From Pseudomonas japonica (GTDB taxonomy: Bacteria > Pseudomonadota > Gammaproteobacteria > Pseudomonadales > Pseudomonadaceae), in NCBI RefSeq assembly GCF_013522925.1, contig NZ_JAAMQU010000006.1:124001-188000 (forward strand): a stretch of DNA of 64,000 bases. The letters run 5' to 3'. The notes below the pieces were generated by a model. That model was not told the origin of the DNA. It searched no databases and worked only from the letters and a program-made list of their open reading frames with translations. Numbering within the stretch: position 1 is the stretch's first letter; each line of letters begins with the position of its first letter. Positions 54,464-63,254 of the stretch are shown here, one piece after another. The position numbers and the translations under genes were made by a program.

Positions 54464-57400
54464 ATGACACTGGACGCCCAGATGGCAAGCCACCCTGAAA
54501 GCTCGAACCCCTTCACCTTGCCCGTACAGTTTGACGAAGCGTGGTTGTCGAGATGCACGATGACGCTGGTCCGCAGGGAGGGGGATATTTCGTATTGCGA
54601 AGTACGTGATCCGGCTATCCGGCGTAGTTGGGAAGCTGTCCGGGTGTCAGTGCAATCACCCTGCGCGTGTCATCAGCTGGAACGGCAATTCCATCTGGCT
54701 CTGGATGAGTCGTGGGCACAGGTTCCTGAAGCGCTGATCCGAACCAGCGATGGCCTGACCCTGCTCTATCCAAAGGCGGAGGATCCTGATCTCGGTGAGC
54801 TTCTGGATTCGACCGAGTTCACCGTGGGCCAGTTGCTATCGATCGGGCAGAAAACAGCCCGGGCTTTGTCAAATGCACATGCTAGCGGCGTTGTTCATGG
54901 AAACCTGCGCCCGGTTCATATCATTGTGGGAGACGGTAACCGGATTCGATTGAGAGGCTTCCAGGGAACGGCGTTGACCAGCGCCAGCAACCTGATGCCG
55001 ACTCCGGAGCAATGGCCCTACGTGGCTCCAGAACAGATCAGGCCCGCTGACAGGGTAACGGACGAGCGAAGCGATCTATATGCCCTGGGGGTGGTGCTCT
55101 ATCGCGCGGTGGTGGGCCATCTGCCGTTTGATGCGAAAGACCCTGCACATTGGATGCATGCCCACATTGCGATCTCGCCCTCCCTGCCGGCAGTGGACAA
55201 AACCCGCGCTCCGGACGTGGTTGGCCAGATCATTCTCAAGCTTCTGGCCAAGGATCCTCGGTCCCGCTATCAAAGCGCGGATGCGCTGGCCGCAGACCTT
55301 TCTCATTGCCTCACCCAGTGGAATATGAGCGCGGCGGTGACCGACTTCGCCCTCGGGCGTACCGATTTCAAACCCGGGATGTCCACGGCCCAACGCCTGT
55401 TTGGACGCGAGTATGAGAGCCAACGCCTCAAGGGGGCGCTGCGGCGCGTTGCTACCACGGGTGTCTCCGAATTGCTGCTCGTCAGCGGCGCGCCAGGCGC
55501 GGGCAAATCGGCACTGATCAGCGAAGTATTCCAAGGTCAGCCGGGGCATTGGTGGGCCAGTGGGAAGAGCGACCTGCTTCAGCGGCAAGTTCCCTATGGC
55601 CCCTTTGCTCAGGTGTTCCAATCATTGGCTACGCGTGCGCTGGGCCGGGACGAAGCCGACCTGCGTCGAATCCGCGATTCGCTGATTCGAAACCTGGATG
55701 GCAACGGCCGTCTTCTCACTGAGCTGGTTCCGGAGCTCGAAGGGATTATCGGCAGGCAACCTCTCCTGACCGAACTCCCGGCCCGGCAGGCACAGGGCCG
55801 GGCCACTCGCACGTTGCTTAAAGCCATCGCGGCTTTCCCACGTGAAGCAGAGCCACTTCTGCTATTCCTGGACGATATTCAATGGGCTGATGAATCCACC
55901 CTGCTGCTGCTGACCGCTTTCCTCAGTGAGCCGCCTGGCAACGTTCTGCTCATCGTCGCGTACCGGGACAATGAAGTTGAGGCGCTGCGAAACAGCGGCC
56001 AGTTCCTGGACCGGGCAGCGCAGCGCAACATCGCGCCAACGTCCGAAGTGTTCCTGGAGCCTCTGGCAACTGACTCTGTCGCTCAGTTGATGGCGAGCTC
56101 GTTGTGCCTGCCGGTGGATGATCTGGACCACCTTGCGAAAATCGTTGCCGCTAAAACCGCGGGCAACCCCTACTTCGTGCATCAGATCGTTCGCGCCATG
56201 GTCGACGATCAGATCATCAAGGTAGATCCCGATACCGGGAGGTGGACCTGGTCCGCCCAGCAAGTGCGCAAACACAACTACGCCGATAACGTCGTCGACC
56301 TGATGATCGAGCGGCTCGATCGGCTGCCCCCTGAGCAGCGCAAGATTCTCCGGCTGGCCAGCTGTGTCGGCACCCGATGCGATGACGCGTTACTCCTTCA
56401 GATCGCGGGCATTGCCCCCTCGGAAGCACAAGGGTTGCTCGAACCGCTCCTCACGGCGGGGTTGCTTATCCATGATGACGGCAGCTACACCTTCCCCCAC
56501 GACAGGCTTCTTGAAGCCGCCTACAATCTGGTCGCGGGCGAGTTGCAGGCCGCTCAGCATGGGTTGATTGCGGCCGCCATGCTCGATGTATGGGGCGACA
56601 AACCCACCGATCGCGCCTTCGAGATCGCCAACCAGATCCAGCGAACGTCACTTGAAACAGTGCCGCCTCGCTACCAGGTTCCTTTCATCCGGCTGCTGAT
56701 CTCGGCAGCTGAACGGGCCAAGGACGCCGCCGCGCTGAACCAGGCGGCCGGTTATCTCAGCACCGCCAAAGGCCTGCTGGGCGATCCAGGGTGGGCTGCC
56801 CAGTATGCTGCCTGCTTCGAGGCGCACCGCCTGTATGCCGAGTGCGAACTCCAGCTGGGCCATCTTCAATCTTCGGCGTCGCTGATCGATGATTGCCTGC
56901 GCCATGCGCGCCCTCCCTTTGACATGGCCATCGCTTTCCGTCTGAAGGCGACGTTGAAAACGCTGCAGTCCGACTACGAGAGCGCCATCTCGGCAGCCCT
57001 TTCAGGCCTGCGTCTGCTCGACATCAACCTGGAGCGAAACCCGGACAAAAGCGCCATCGACCAGTCCTACGAAGAAATCATCCAACTGATTGGCGACCGG
57101 CCCGTGGCAAGCCTTGGGGCCATCCCGAAGTGTGCCGACCCTATCTTCATTGCCTCACTCGACCTGCTGAGCGCGCTGTTCTGTACGCTGTTCATCGAGG
57201 GCGGCCTTCGGTTCACTCACCTGGCCAAGATTGTAGAGCTCACCCTGCGGCACGGTTCTGCTCCAGCGTCGGCCCAAGGGCTTGCCTGGTTCGGCGTGAT
57301 GATCGCGGACCGTTTTGGGGCCTACGCGCGCGGCCTTGAATTCGCCGAGGCCGCCGAGGCTTTGGACGAGGCGCATGGGGATGATCACACCCGGGCGGCG

Positions 57401-59626
57401 ACGCTGGTGGCGATGGACCGGCTTTCGTCGTGGACCCTTCCAATCAAGGCTGCAGTGCAAAAAGCCAGGCAAGCGATCTCGGCGGGTCAAGCAGGTGAAA
57501 ACATCAGCATGGTTTGCTATGCCTGCTACCACGTGTCCTCCGATCTGCTGGCAATGGGCGAGCGCCTGGTCAAGGTCGAAGAGGAGATATCGCGGGGGTT
57601 GGCACTGGTCGGGCAGTACCAATACGCGGACGTGGAACATGTGCTTCAAGCGCAGAAAAAATTTGTCAGCGATATGCGCCACGGCCGCGGTGCCCTCCCG
57701 CCAGCAAAGCTGCACAAGGAAGGCTCCATCGCGACGCCTGACAGCGGATTTTCAAGTACCACGGCCTTCTACATTCATTTGTACGCCGGGATGACGGCGT
57801 ATTTTTATCACGATTTCGATAGCGCTATCGCAGCGTTCAAAGAGGCTGAGCGCTTGGTCTGGGCAGTGCCAGGGCATATCAACCTGGCGGATTACTACCT
57901 CTATTCAAGCCTCGCCGAGACCCACCCGGATGCCCCCGGCAGCCTGGAGCAAAAGCTTATGCTGTCGCGGGCTCGCCGCGAGCGCTTCGCCGGGTGGGCC
58001 GCCGTCAATCCCGCCACCTTCAAAAGCAAGCTGATGTTCATCGAAGGCATGATCGCCATGCTGCAGGACGATGACATGCATGCTATCCGTTGCTTTGACG
58101 AATCCGCCATTGCTTCGGCAGCCGCCGGCTTCGTCAATGAATACGCGCTGGCGCACGAGATGCTTGGCACAGCTACGGGCAAGAACGGGCTGATATCGGG
58201 CATTACGCTGCATATGCGGGTGGCGCGGGACTGGTATCGGATGTGGGGCGGCGACGGCAAGGCGGACTGGTTGGAGAAGAAGTTTTCCTTCCTGGCGAGC
58301 GAACCGATAGTCGAGCATCGCCCGTTTGCAGAGCCCGGCCTGGACCTTGCCGTAAGCATTCAAACGGCCAAAGCCTTATCGGAAGAAGTGCTGTTGGACA
58401 GGCTGGTTGTGACCTTGGTCAACCACCTGATGGTGCAGGCCGGTGCTGACCTTGGCGTGCTGTACGTCGTACAGTCAGGGAAACTCAACATCGCCGCTGC
58501 GGGCCGGGTCGCTCAGGGCGAGGTTGTGGTGGACCTGGACAACCTTGCAGAGGTTGAAGTCCCGGCTTCAATTCTTAATGCGACCTTCCGGACAAGAAAA
58601 GCGCTGGTATTGGACGATGTTCATGTCGACTGCCCCGAAGCGTACCGGGACGACTACGTTCTGCGGCACACCCGCTCTGTTCTATGCCTCCCCCTGCTTC
58701 GACAGGGCTCGGTGCTTGGGCTGGTGTACCTTGAGAACAGCCTGTCACCGGGGATCTTCAACGAGCAGCGGCTCTCAGTTCTGGATATCGTGGCTACTCA
58801 GGCCGCGGTATCGCTGGATACCGCCCGCTTGTACGAGAAGCTTGTGGAAGAAGCGCACCTCAAAGCCCAGGTCGAAAGCGAGCTTCGCCAATCACGGGAG
58901 GAGCTGGCCCGCAGCGCGCACCTCACCGTCATGGGCGAACTCTCTGCATCCATTTCCCATGAGATCAGCCAGCCACTGCTCGGCATCGTGTCCAATGCGG
59001 ACGCAAGCTTGATGTGGCTGACCCGGGATAATCCTGATATCGAAGAAGCAGTGCTGGGCCTTGAAGACATTCGGGCTGACGGCGCCAGGGCAACCAATAT
59101 CGTCAAGGCACTCCGCCAATTGGCCAAACAAGCACCTCCTCAGCTCGAGGCGTTCAAGCTTGAAGATCTCCTTCGTGAAGTGCTTCGCCTTACAGCTGCC
59201 GATATCGAGCGGCAGAATGTGACCATTCAAGCCGAACTCGCGCCGAATTTGCTCGTCAATGCCGACCTGGTGCAAATCCAGCAGGTGTTCTACAACCTGA
59301 TAAACAACGCAGTGGAAGCAGTGTCGCTGAATTCAGGTGATCGAATCGTCCGTATTGAAGCCAAGCATGAAGACGCGCGTGTGTGCGTTCGCGTGGACGA
59401 CAATGGCCCAGGCATTGCCGAGGAGAACCGTGATCGGATATTCGAGGCGTTTTTCACTACCAAGGGCACAGGGCTTGGTATGGGGCTGGCAATCTGCAGA
59501 ACGATCATGAAAGCGCACGGGGGTAACCTCGTTGCTGAAAACAATGAGCTGGGCGGCGGGCGGATTTGTTTTTCGCTGGTTGCGGCGGGGGGTTTGCGGC
59601 GTGGGCCAGTTACGGGAATTCACTAA
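54464..59626 (+). CDS. Pseudokinase / AAA ATPase / GAF / histidine kinase fusion sensor
   Basis: A 1720-residue multidomain sensor. Residues about 20-285 have a Ser/Thr-kinase fold (APE at 188-190, SDLYALGVVLYRAVVGHLPF), but the catalytic loop is HGNLRP at 145-150 in place of HRDxKP, the DFG position reads GFQ (165-167), and no VAIK-type Lys is evident, so it is a pseudokinase. A STAND/AAA_16 ATPase follows: Walker A GAPGAGKS (342-349) and Walker B FLDDIQWAD (Asp470-471). Helical repeats span about 560-1290. A GAF domain lies near 1310-1465 and a HisKA with His1499 (ISHEISQPL), then a HATPase (NLINNAVEAV, DDNGPGIAEEN, GTGLGMGLAI). Cytoplasmic. The receiver gene at 53718 is the likely partner. 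Confidence 0.9.
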   Translation: MTLDAQMASHPESSNPFTLPVQFDEAWLSRCTMTLVRREGDISYCEVRDPAIRRSWEAVRVSVQSPCACHQLERQFHLALDESWAQVPEALIRTSDGLTLLYPKAEDPDLGELLDSTEFTVGQLLSIGQKTARALSNAHASGVVHGNLRPVHIIVGDGNRIRLRGFQGTALTSASNLMPTPEQWPYVAPEQIRPADRVTDERSDLYALGVVLYRAVVGHLPFDAKDPAHWMHAHIAISPSLPAVDKTRAPDVVGQIILKLLAKDPRSRYQSADALAADLSHCLTQWNMSAAVTDFALGRTDFKPGMSTAQRLFGREYESQRLKGALRRVATTGVSELLLVSGAPGAGKSALISEVFQGQPGHWWASGKSDLLQRQVPYGPFAQVFQSLATRALGRDEADLRRIRDSLIRNLDGNGRLLTELVPELEGIIGRQPLLTELPARQAQGRATRTLLKAIAAFPREAEPLLLFLDDIQWADESTLLLLTAFLSEPPGNVLLIVAYRDNEVEALRNSGQFLDRAAQRNIAPTSEVFLEPLATDSVAQLMASSLCLPVDDLDHLAKIVAAKTAGNPYFVHQIVRAMVDDQIIKVDPDTGRWTWSAQQVRKHNYADNVVDLMIERLDRLPPEQRKILRLASCVGTRCDDALLLQIAGIAPSEAQGLLEPLLTAGLLIHDDGSYTFPHDRLLEAAYNLVAGELQAAQHGLIAAAMLDVWGDKPTDRAFEIANQIQRTSLETVPPRYQVPFIRLLISAAERAKDAAALNQAAGYLSTAKGLLGDPGWAAQYAACFEAHRLYAECELQLGHLQSSASLIDDCLRHARPPFDMAIAFRLKATLKTLQSDYESAISAALSGLRLLDINLERNPDKSAIDQSYEEIIQLIGDRPVASLGAIPKCADPIFIASLDLLSALFCTLFIEGGLRFTHLAKIVELTLRHGSAPASAQGLAWFGVMIADRFGAYARGLEFAEAAEALDEAHGDDHTRAATLVAMDRLSSWTLPIKAAVQKARQAISAGQAGENISMVCYACYHVSSDLLAMGERLVKVEEEISRGLALVGQYQYADVEHVLQAQKKFVSDMRHGRGALPPAKLHKEGSIATPDSGFSSTTAFYIHLYAGMTAYFYHDFDSAIAAFKEAERLVWAVPGHINLADYYLYSSLAETHPDAPGSLEQKLMLSRARRERFAGWAAVNPATFKSKLMFIEGMIAMLQDDDMHAIRCFDESAIASAAAGFVNEYALAHEMLGTATGKNGLISGITLHMRVARDWYRMWGGDGKADWLEKKFSFLASEPIVEHRPFAEPGLDLAVSIQTAKALSEEVLLDRLVVTLVNHLMVQAGADLGVLYVVQSGKLNIAAAGRVAQGEVVVDLDNLAEVEVPASILNATFRTRKALVLDDVHVDCPEAYRDDYVLRHTRSVLCLPLLRQGSVLGLVYLENSLSPGIFNEQRLSVLDIVATQAAVSLDTARLYEKLVEEAHLKAQVESELRQSREELARSAHLTVMGELSASISHEISQPLLGIVSNADASLMWLTRDNPDIEEAVLGLEDIRADGARATNIVKALRQLAKQAPPQLEAFKLEDLLREVLRLTAADIERQNVTIQAELAPNLLVNADLVQIQQVFYNLINNAVEAVSLNSGDRIVRIEAKHEDARVCVRVDDNGPGIAEENRDRIFEAFFTTKGTGLGMGLAICRTIMKAHGGNLVAENNELGGGRICFSLVAAGGLRRGPVTGIH

Positions 59627-59766
59627 GGTGCAAAAGCCGCGGCGGCAGTCAGCCCATCGGGCTGAGTGACGCTGCTGCCGAGTAATACCGCGTATTCGCT
59701 GCATCACCGTTAACCACTTTTTTGAACCAGGCACCACTGCGGCGCCGTGCAATGACGCCGCTTGAC

Positions 59767-60066
59767 CTAAAGCGCAGGCGCCCCGTCCGGGATCAAACGA
59801 ACCTCCACCCTCTGGCCTAGCGCACGGGCGGCGCTCGCAAGGGTTGCCAGGGTCATGCCAGGGTCGTTCTGGTCGAGAGCTCGATCGACTGCGGTCCGGC
59901 TGGTATGCATTCGTTCGGCAAGCGCTGTCTTGGACAGTTTCTGCGCTTTCATCAATTCTTCCAGTTGCCAAGCGATGACTCGCTTGAGTGCAGCCGCAGA
60001 AACCTCCTCAAGCATGCCCTGTTCAGAAAGAAAATCATCGAAGTCAGAACCGATATGTTTGTCCAT
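59767..60066 (-). CDS. XRE-type antitoxin, orphaned
   Basis: A 99-residue protein (starts MDKHIGSDFDDFLSEQGML). The C-terminal half is an HTH (KLSKTALAERMHTSRTAVDRALDQ, MTLATLASAARALG), as in antitoxins paired with RelE/Gp49-type toxins. The start at 60066 follows AGGG. Its frame stays open upstream to 60594 but reads no known sequence there. The toxin gene that should precede it is only a 3' fragment (60071-60235), so the antitoxin has lost its partner and perhaps its promoter. Confidence 0.82.
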   Translation of the reverse strand: MDKHIGSDFDDFLSEQGMLEEVSAAALKRVIAWQLEELMKAQKLSKTALAERMHTSRTAVDRALDQNDPGMTLATLASAARALGQRVEVRLIPDGAPAL

Positions 60067-60070
60067 TACC

Positions 60071-60235
60071 CTATCCCTGTAACGTGGCTTTACGCCGCCG
60101 GGCGGTGTCGAGGTCCGATGCTGGCGTTTTCTGGCTTTTCTTGATGAACCCGTGCAACAGCACAAGTGTACCAAAATTAGTGCACCTGGCAACAATGTCA
60201 TATGGGGTGCCCCACAGGCTGTAGTTTTGGCCGAC
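60071..60235 (-). pseudogene. 3' remnant of a RelE/Gp49-family toxin gene
   Basis: Translation of the minus strand ending at 60071 gives LVLLHGFIKKSQKTPASDLD and then TARRRKATLQG, the typical C-terminus of phage Gp49-like RelE toxins (LLHxFxKKxxKTP). About 40 residues look homologous and the frame closes with TGA at 60236-60238, so at least half of a normal 100-120-residue toxin is missing, and no start is visible. The stop lies four bases before the antitoxin ATG, the usual spacing for such pairs. Confidence 0.7.
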
Positions 60236-60375
60236 TCAGGTAGGGCCCGTGGCGGGCGTCTACCCATACCTACGCCCAGCGTCAAGCGGCCATTGAGCAA
60301 GCGAAGGCAGCATTCTTCAGCTCCGGCGGGCAGATCCTGACCATCAACCATGCCACGCCCGGCCCGCAGCCAAGC

Positions 60376-60690
60376 GTGACGGATGCGCCCGAGGTTGTTG
60401 CCATCCTCCGCGCGCATCGCCACCTGGGCGTTATAGCCGCCGCAAAAGCCGCTCGCCTCAGCACCCGCACCGTCAACAAGATCGCCAAACGCAACGGCAT
60501 CGAGTTCGAAACGTACAAGGCAGACAAGCAGGCCGAGCGTCACCGAACCATGGCACCTGTTATTCGGCGCCTGGTGGAACAGGGAGCGAGCCAAAACCAG
60601 ATGGCTGCTCAGGTCGGTATTAACCGCACCTCACTTCAAACCATCGCCCGCTCGGAAGGCATTGGCTTGCCTACGCGTGGCAGCGAATGA
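60376..60690 (+). CDS. Phage-type HTH protein, probably truncated at the 5' end
   Basis: From a GTG at 60376 the frame reads 104 residues with two helix-turn-helix-like parts (LGVIAAAKAARLSTRTVNKIAKRNG and ASQNQMAAQVGINRTSLQTIARSEG). The same frame is open upstream to 60244 and reads TYAQRQAAIEQAKAAFFSSG, which looks like real protein, yet it has no ATG and ends at a TAG (60241). The GTG has no ribosome binding site. The gene therefore seems to have lost its start at about 60240, exactly where the toxin remnant on the other strand ends. Confidence 0.5.
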   Translation: MTDAPEVVAILRAHRHLGVIAAAKAARLSTRTVNKIAKRNGIEFETYKADKQAERHRTMAPVIRRLVEQGASQNQMAAQVGINRTSLQTIARSEGIGLPTRGSE

Positions 60691-61015
60691 GCCGCCGCCA
60701 GCATCAACACATTAGTGCCTATCAGTGGGACGCGATGAGCGCGAAGCCAGCGTAGCCAAGAGCGCCTGCCCCTATCCCTATCTCTCGCCAAACTGGGCCT
60801 GGTGGCTCGCTGGCTGGAACGACAAGGACATTGAATTGAAGCCAAAGCAGAGTGCCCGGCTACGCCGGCGCCCGTTGCAAATCAGCTTGCCGCCTAGCGG
60901 CCTCAAAGCAGAGGAAGCCCAGCCATGCCAACCCCAACCAACGCTGCCGAGTTTTTCGAAGAACTCAATGGAGGCGCCTTCGCCAGTCAGATCGGCCATG
61001 CACTCTCCGAAGTAG
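60687..61015 (+). pseudogene. Frameshifted RMF/CrpP-like small phage gene
   Basis: ATG at 60687 overlaps the preceding stop (ATGA) and reads MSRRQHQHISAYQWDAMSAKPA-type sequence before a stop near 60754. In the +1 frame, from about 60725, sequence continues GRDEREASVAKSACPYPYLS, then a WAWWLAGWNDKDIEL stretch. The AYQxGRDxR, CPY and WxxGW pattern is that of ribosome-modulation-factor/CrpP-like proteins. One missing G in the TGGG run near 60732 would explain the break. The conserved part ends near 60840; the frame stays open to 61015 inside the next gene. Confidence 0.45.
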
Positions 61016-61326
61016 CGGCGGGTGTCGTCGACCACGGCAAGGTCGGGAAGATCACCATCACCCTGGACCTGAGCCAAATCGGCGAGACGCACCAGGTGAA
61101 GATCAAGCACAAGCTCGCCTACAAGGTCCCCACGAAGCGCGGCGACCGCAGCGAAAACACCAGCCTCGATACCCCGATGCACGTCGGCACCGGCGGCAAG
61201 CTCTCCCTGTTCCCGGAAAAGCACGACCAGCTGTTCACCCGCGAACAAGCCTATCACCCCCCGCACCTGATCAAGGAACTGAAGCATGTCTCTCAGCAAA
61301 GAAGCGATCCAGCTCATCAACGATAA
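60925..61326 (+). CDS. Hypothetical phage protein
   Basis: A 133-residue protein (NAAEFFEELNGGAFASQIGHAL, VVDHGKVGKITITLDLSQIG, LAYKVPTKRGDRSENTSLDTPM, GGKLSLFPE). It resembles conserved Pseudomonas prophage proteins of unknown function found next to DUF2303 genes. AGAGGA precedes the ATG. Its last 41 bases overlap the DUF2303 gene, so the two are coupled. No catalytic motif is visible. Confidence 0.72.
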   Translation: MPTPTNAAEFFEELNGGAFASQIGHALSEVAAGVVDHGKVGKITITLDLSQIGETHQVKIKHKLAYKVPTKRGDRSENTSLDTPMHVGTGGKLSLFPEKHDQLFTREQAYHPPHLIKELKHVSQQRSDPAHQR

Positions 61327-62101
61327 TGCCCTGGCCGCCGCCGGCAAGCCACTGCCAACCGTGAGCCCCACGGTGCTGATTCCGGAAGGCACCAAGATCG
61401 TGGACCTTGAACGCTACGCTGATGGCCGCTCGCGCTTCCGCGGTACCTACTCGACCGATTCGCTAGCCGACTTCGGCGGCTATGTGGTCGACCGGGGCCA
61501 CGCACTTGCCCAAGGGTTCGTGGACCAGCGTGGGATGTCGTGCAAGGTGTTCTTCAACCTTGGAAACGAAACCGACCCGGGCCATGCTGATGACACAGCG
61601 GTGCTCAAGCTCCAGCCCACCGCCGGTTTCAAGGCGGTGGAAGAAATCAACGGGCACGCCATGAGCCAGCGCGACCTCAGCGACTGGATCGAAGACTGGA
61701 ACACCAACATCAGGGCATTTGATGTTGACGGGAACGAGATGAACAGCGCTAAGGTCATTGCCGCGGTGCGCAACATTACGATCAAGGCTATCTCGGAAAG
61801 CGATCACGCGGTCGGTGAAACAAAATCGAGCCGCAGCGCCATGGACCAGATCGAGGCGTCCAGCAAAGAAACGCTGCCTACCAACCTGGTGTTCAGCGCG
61901 GTGCCGTACGAAGGGCTCATGGAGCGCATCTTCGCCTTCCGCATTGCAGTGCTTACCAGCGGTAGCCAGCCGGTGCTCAAGCTGCGGTGGGTCGGGGAGG
62001 AAGTTCAGCGCGAGGAGATAGCCCAGGAGTTTAAGAAATTTTTACAAGATCTGGTTAAAGATAAAGCCAAACTGCGAATTGGCGGCTTTGTTGCTAATTA
62101 A
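61286..62101 (+). CDS. DUF2303 phage protein (YfdQ-like)
   Basis: A 271-residue protein of the DUF2303 family (DLERYADGRSRFRGTYSTDSLADFGGYV, AKVIAAVRNITIKAI, PYEGLMERIFAFRIAVLTSG). The family occurs in early regions of temperate phages and defective prophages (E. coli YfdQ); its function is unknown. AAGGA lies eight bases before the ATG. A clear terminator follows at 62115-62146. Confidence 0.87.
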   Translation: MSLSKEAIQLINDNALAAAGKPLPTVSPTVLIPEGTKIVDLERYADGRSRFRGTYSTDSLADFGGYVVDRGHALAQGFVDQRGMSCKVFFNLGNETDPGHADDTAVLKLQPTAGFKAVEEINGHAMSQRDLSDWIEDWNTNIRAFDVDGNEMNSAKVIAAVRNITIKAISESDHAVGETKSSRSAMDQIEASSKETLPTNLVFSAVPYEGLMERIFAFRIAVLTSGSQPVLKLRWVGEEVQREEIAQEFKKFLQDLVKDKAKLRIGGFVAN

Positions 62102-62114
62102 AATTTATTAGTTG

Positions 62115-62146
62115 GCGCCACCAAAGGTGGCGCTCAGCTATTTTTT
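62115..62146 (+). terminator. Rho-independent terminator after the DUF2303 gene
   Basis: Stem GCGCCACC / GGTGGCGC with an AAA loop (62115-62133), followed after seven bases by TTTTTT. It ends the phage unit and lies at the edge of the AT-rich block. Confidence 0.7.
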
Positions 62147-62806
62147 ATATTTTGCAGCTTCAACTATTTTTTTGAGATGCTGTTGCCGCTTGTACCTCGC
62201 AACGTACCAATCCTTGATAAGCATTTCGATAAGACCTATTAGCAATTGCGCTTCATCAGGATCAACCTCAACTATTTCATTAATATCTTTTTCCATATGC
62301 GCGCCAATGTTTCCAATGGTGCGAATTGCGTCAATAGCCTGCCAGGTTTCTGGATCAACCTTTTCCTCAAGCGCTCTGACCTCCTCTACAAGGCGACCTC
62401 TTATAATCCCCCAGTAGTCTCTGATCATCCCCTGAAGGCATCTTCTTGATAAAGTGGCTGAAGCTTTGGGGCTCAACGTTTTAATTGCGCAAGCTTCTTC
62501 ATAGTCCTCACGTATAGGACCAGGAACGTAGTCAGGAAATACAATCGCAGAGCTCTGAGGTCGCAGATCCCATTCCTGTTGAATCTCACCTGGTTGGTAT
62601 TGACCTCGGTCTAGCACAGCCTCATACAAGAAGGCACGAATAGTGGATTCTCTGCATGCACCATTAGGGCAAACTATCACGCCGGTAGCCAAGTACTGAG
62701 GCCCATGCTTATTCCCCATATCAAACATATGGAGTTTTTCGCTCATCAAATTGTTTGTGATAGAGGCGTATTGTTTACAGTAGGGACAATTCCAGTTTAG
62801 TGCCAT
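62138..62806 (-). CDS. DUF4145 domain protein, AT-rich cargo
   Basis: A 222-residue protein. The N-terminal part has two Cys pairs (NCPYCKQYA and VCPNGACRES), likely a zinc ribbon. The DUF4145 core follows (ASATLSRRCLQGMIRDYWGII, AIDAIRTIGNIGAHM), an all-helical domain often attached to restriction or other defence proteins. It runs against the phage genes, has its own lower GC content, and sits between phage genes, as expected for a cargo (moron) gene. A defence role is possible but not shown. Confidence 0.78.
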   Translation of the reverse strand: MALNWNCPYCKQYASITNNLMSEKLHMFDMGNKHGPQYLATGVIVCPNGACRESTIRAFLYEAVLDRGQYQPGEIQQEWDLRPQSSAIVFPDYVPGPIREDYEEACAIKTLSPKASATLSRRCLQGMIRDYWGIIRGRLVEEVRALEEKVDPETWQAIDAIRTIGNIGAHMEKDINEIVEVDPDEAQLLIGLIEMLIKDWYVARYKRQQHLKKIVEAAKYKK

Positions 62807-62866
62807 GCTTGACTCTTCCTTTCGTAGCTCAAAAAAACCGTATCAAACACTATTTTTTATAAATTC

Positions 62867-62895
62867 GCCACCACGCCACGGCAGGCAGGCAGGCG
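62867..62895 (+). repeat. Direct repeat, left copy
   Basis: GCCACCACGCCACGGCAGGC and following bases; repeated with a few changes at 63215-63241. The right copy forms the leader of the PAPS-reductase-like gene. Confidence 0.6.
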
Positions 62896-62899
62896 TTGA

Positions 62900-63205
62900 T
62901 TAGCCAGTTATTTTGTTGAGCACTGATCGCCTAAGCCGGTAGCAGCAAATAACCACTGTCAGGATTGCCCACCAAAAAAATGCGTAAGGAAGCAGAAGCC
63001 ACGAGAACATAGAGGATAACGTGAAGGCCTCTCCTCGCGACGCTATCCAGACCACAAGCGGGTATGCAAAAGGCAGCACACAAATGCCGGTGCCACCCCC
63101 CCCAACAATGGTCAGCAGTTCAGCAATAGCCAGCCTCTGGTCCTTGGTCAATGCACGCCTCCAATAGCTAATTTCCGCGAAGCTGCCACCTATATCCCAT
63201 TCCAC
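62900..63205 (-). CDS. Small membrane protein, unknown cargo
   Basis: A 101-residue protein with two membrane segments (about residues 30-55 and 66-88) and a short cytoplasmic start (EWDIGGSFAEISYWRRALTK). No family is recognised. It lies exactly between two direct repeats and faces against the phage genes, with lower GC, so it appears to be inserted cargo. A phage-exclusion or membrane-sensing role is possible but unsupported. Confidence 0.5.
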   Translation of the reverse strand: MEWDIGGSFAEISYWRRALTKDQRLAIAELLTIVGGGGTGICVLPFAYPLVVWIASRGEAFTLSSMFSWLLLPYAFFWWAILTVVICCYRLRRSVLNKITG

Positions 63206-63214
63206 AATTCATTG

Positions 63215-63241
63215 CCACCACGCCTCGGCAGGCGGGCGGCT
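63215..63241 (+). repeat. Direct repeat, right copy
   Basis: GCCACCACGCCTCGGCAGGC and following bases, next to the ribosome binding site of the phage gene at 63255. It matches 62867-62895 with about three to four changes. Confidence 0.6.
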
Positions 63242-63254
63242 GCCTGGAGTACCC

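Noticed and set aside
60067..60594. Upstream extension of the antitoxin to a 275-residue fusion protein
   Set aside because: The extra part reads antisense to the phage HTH gene and across the toxin remnant in the wrong frame. The 99-residue start has its own ribosome binding site.
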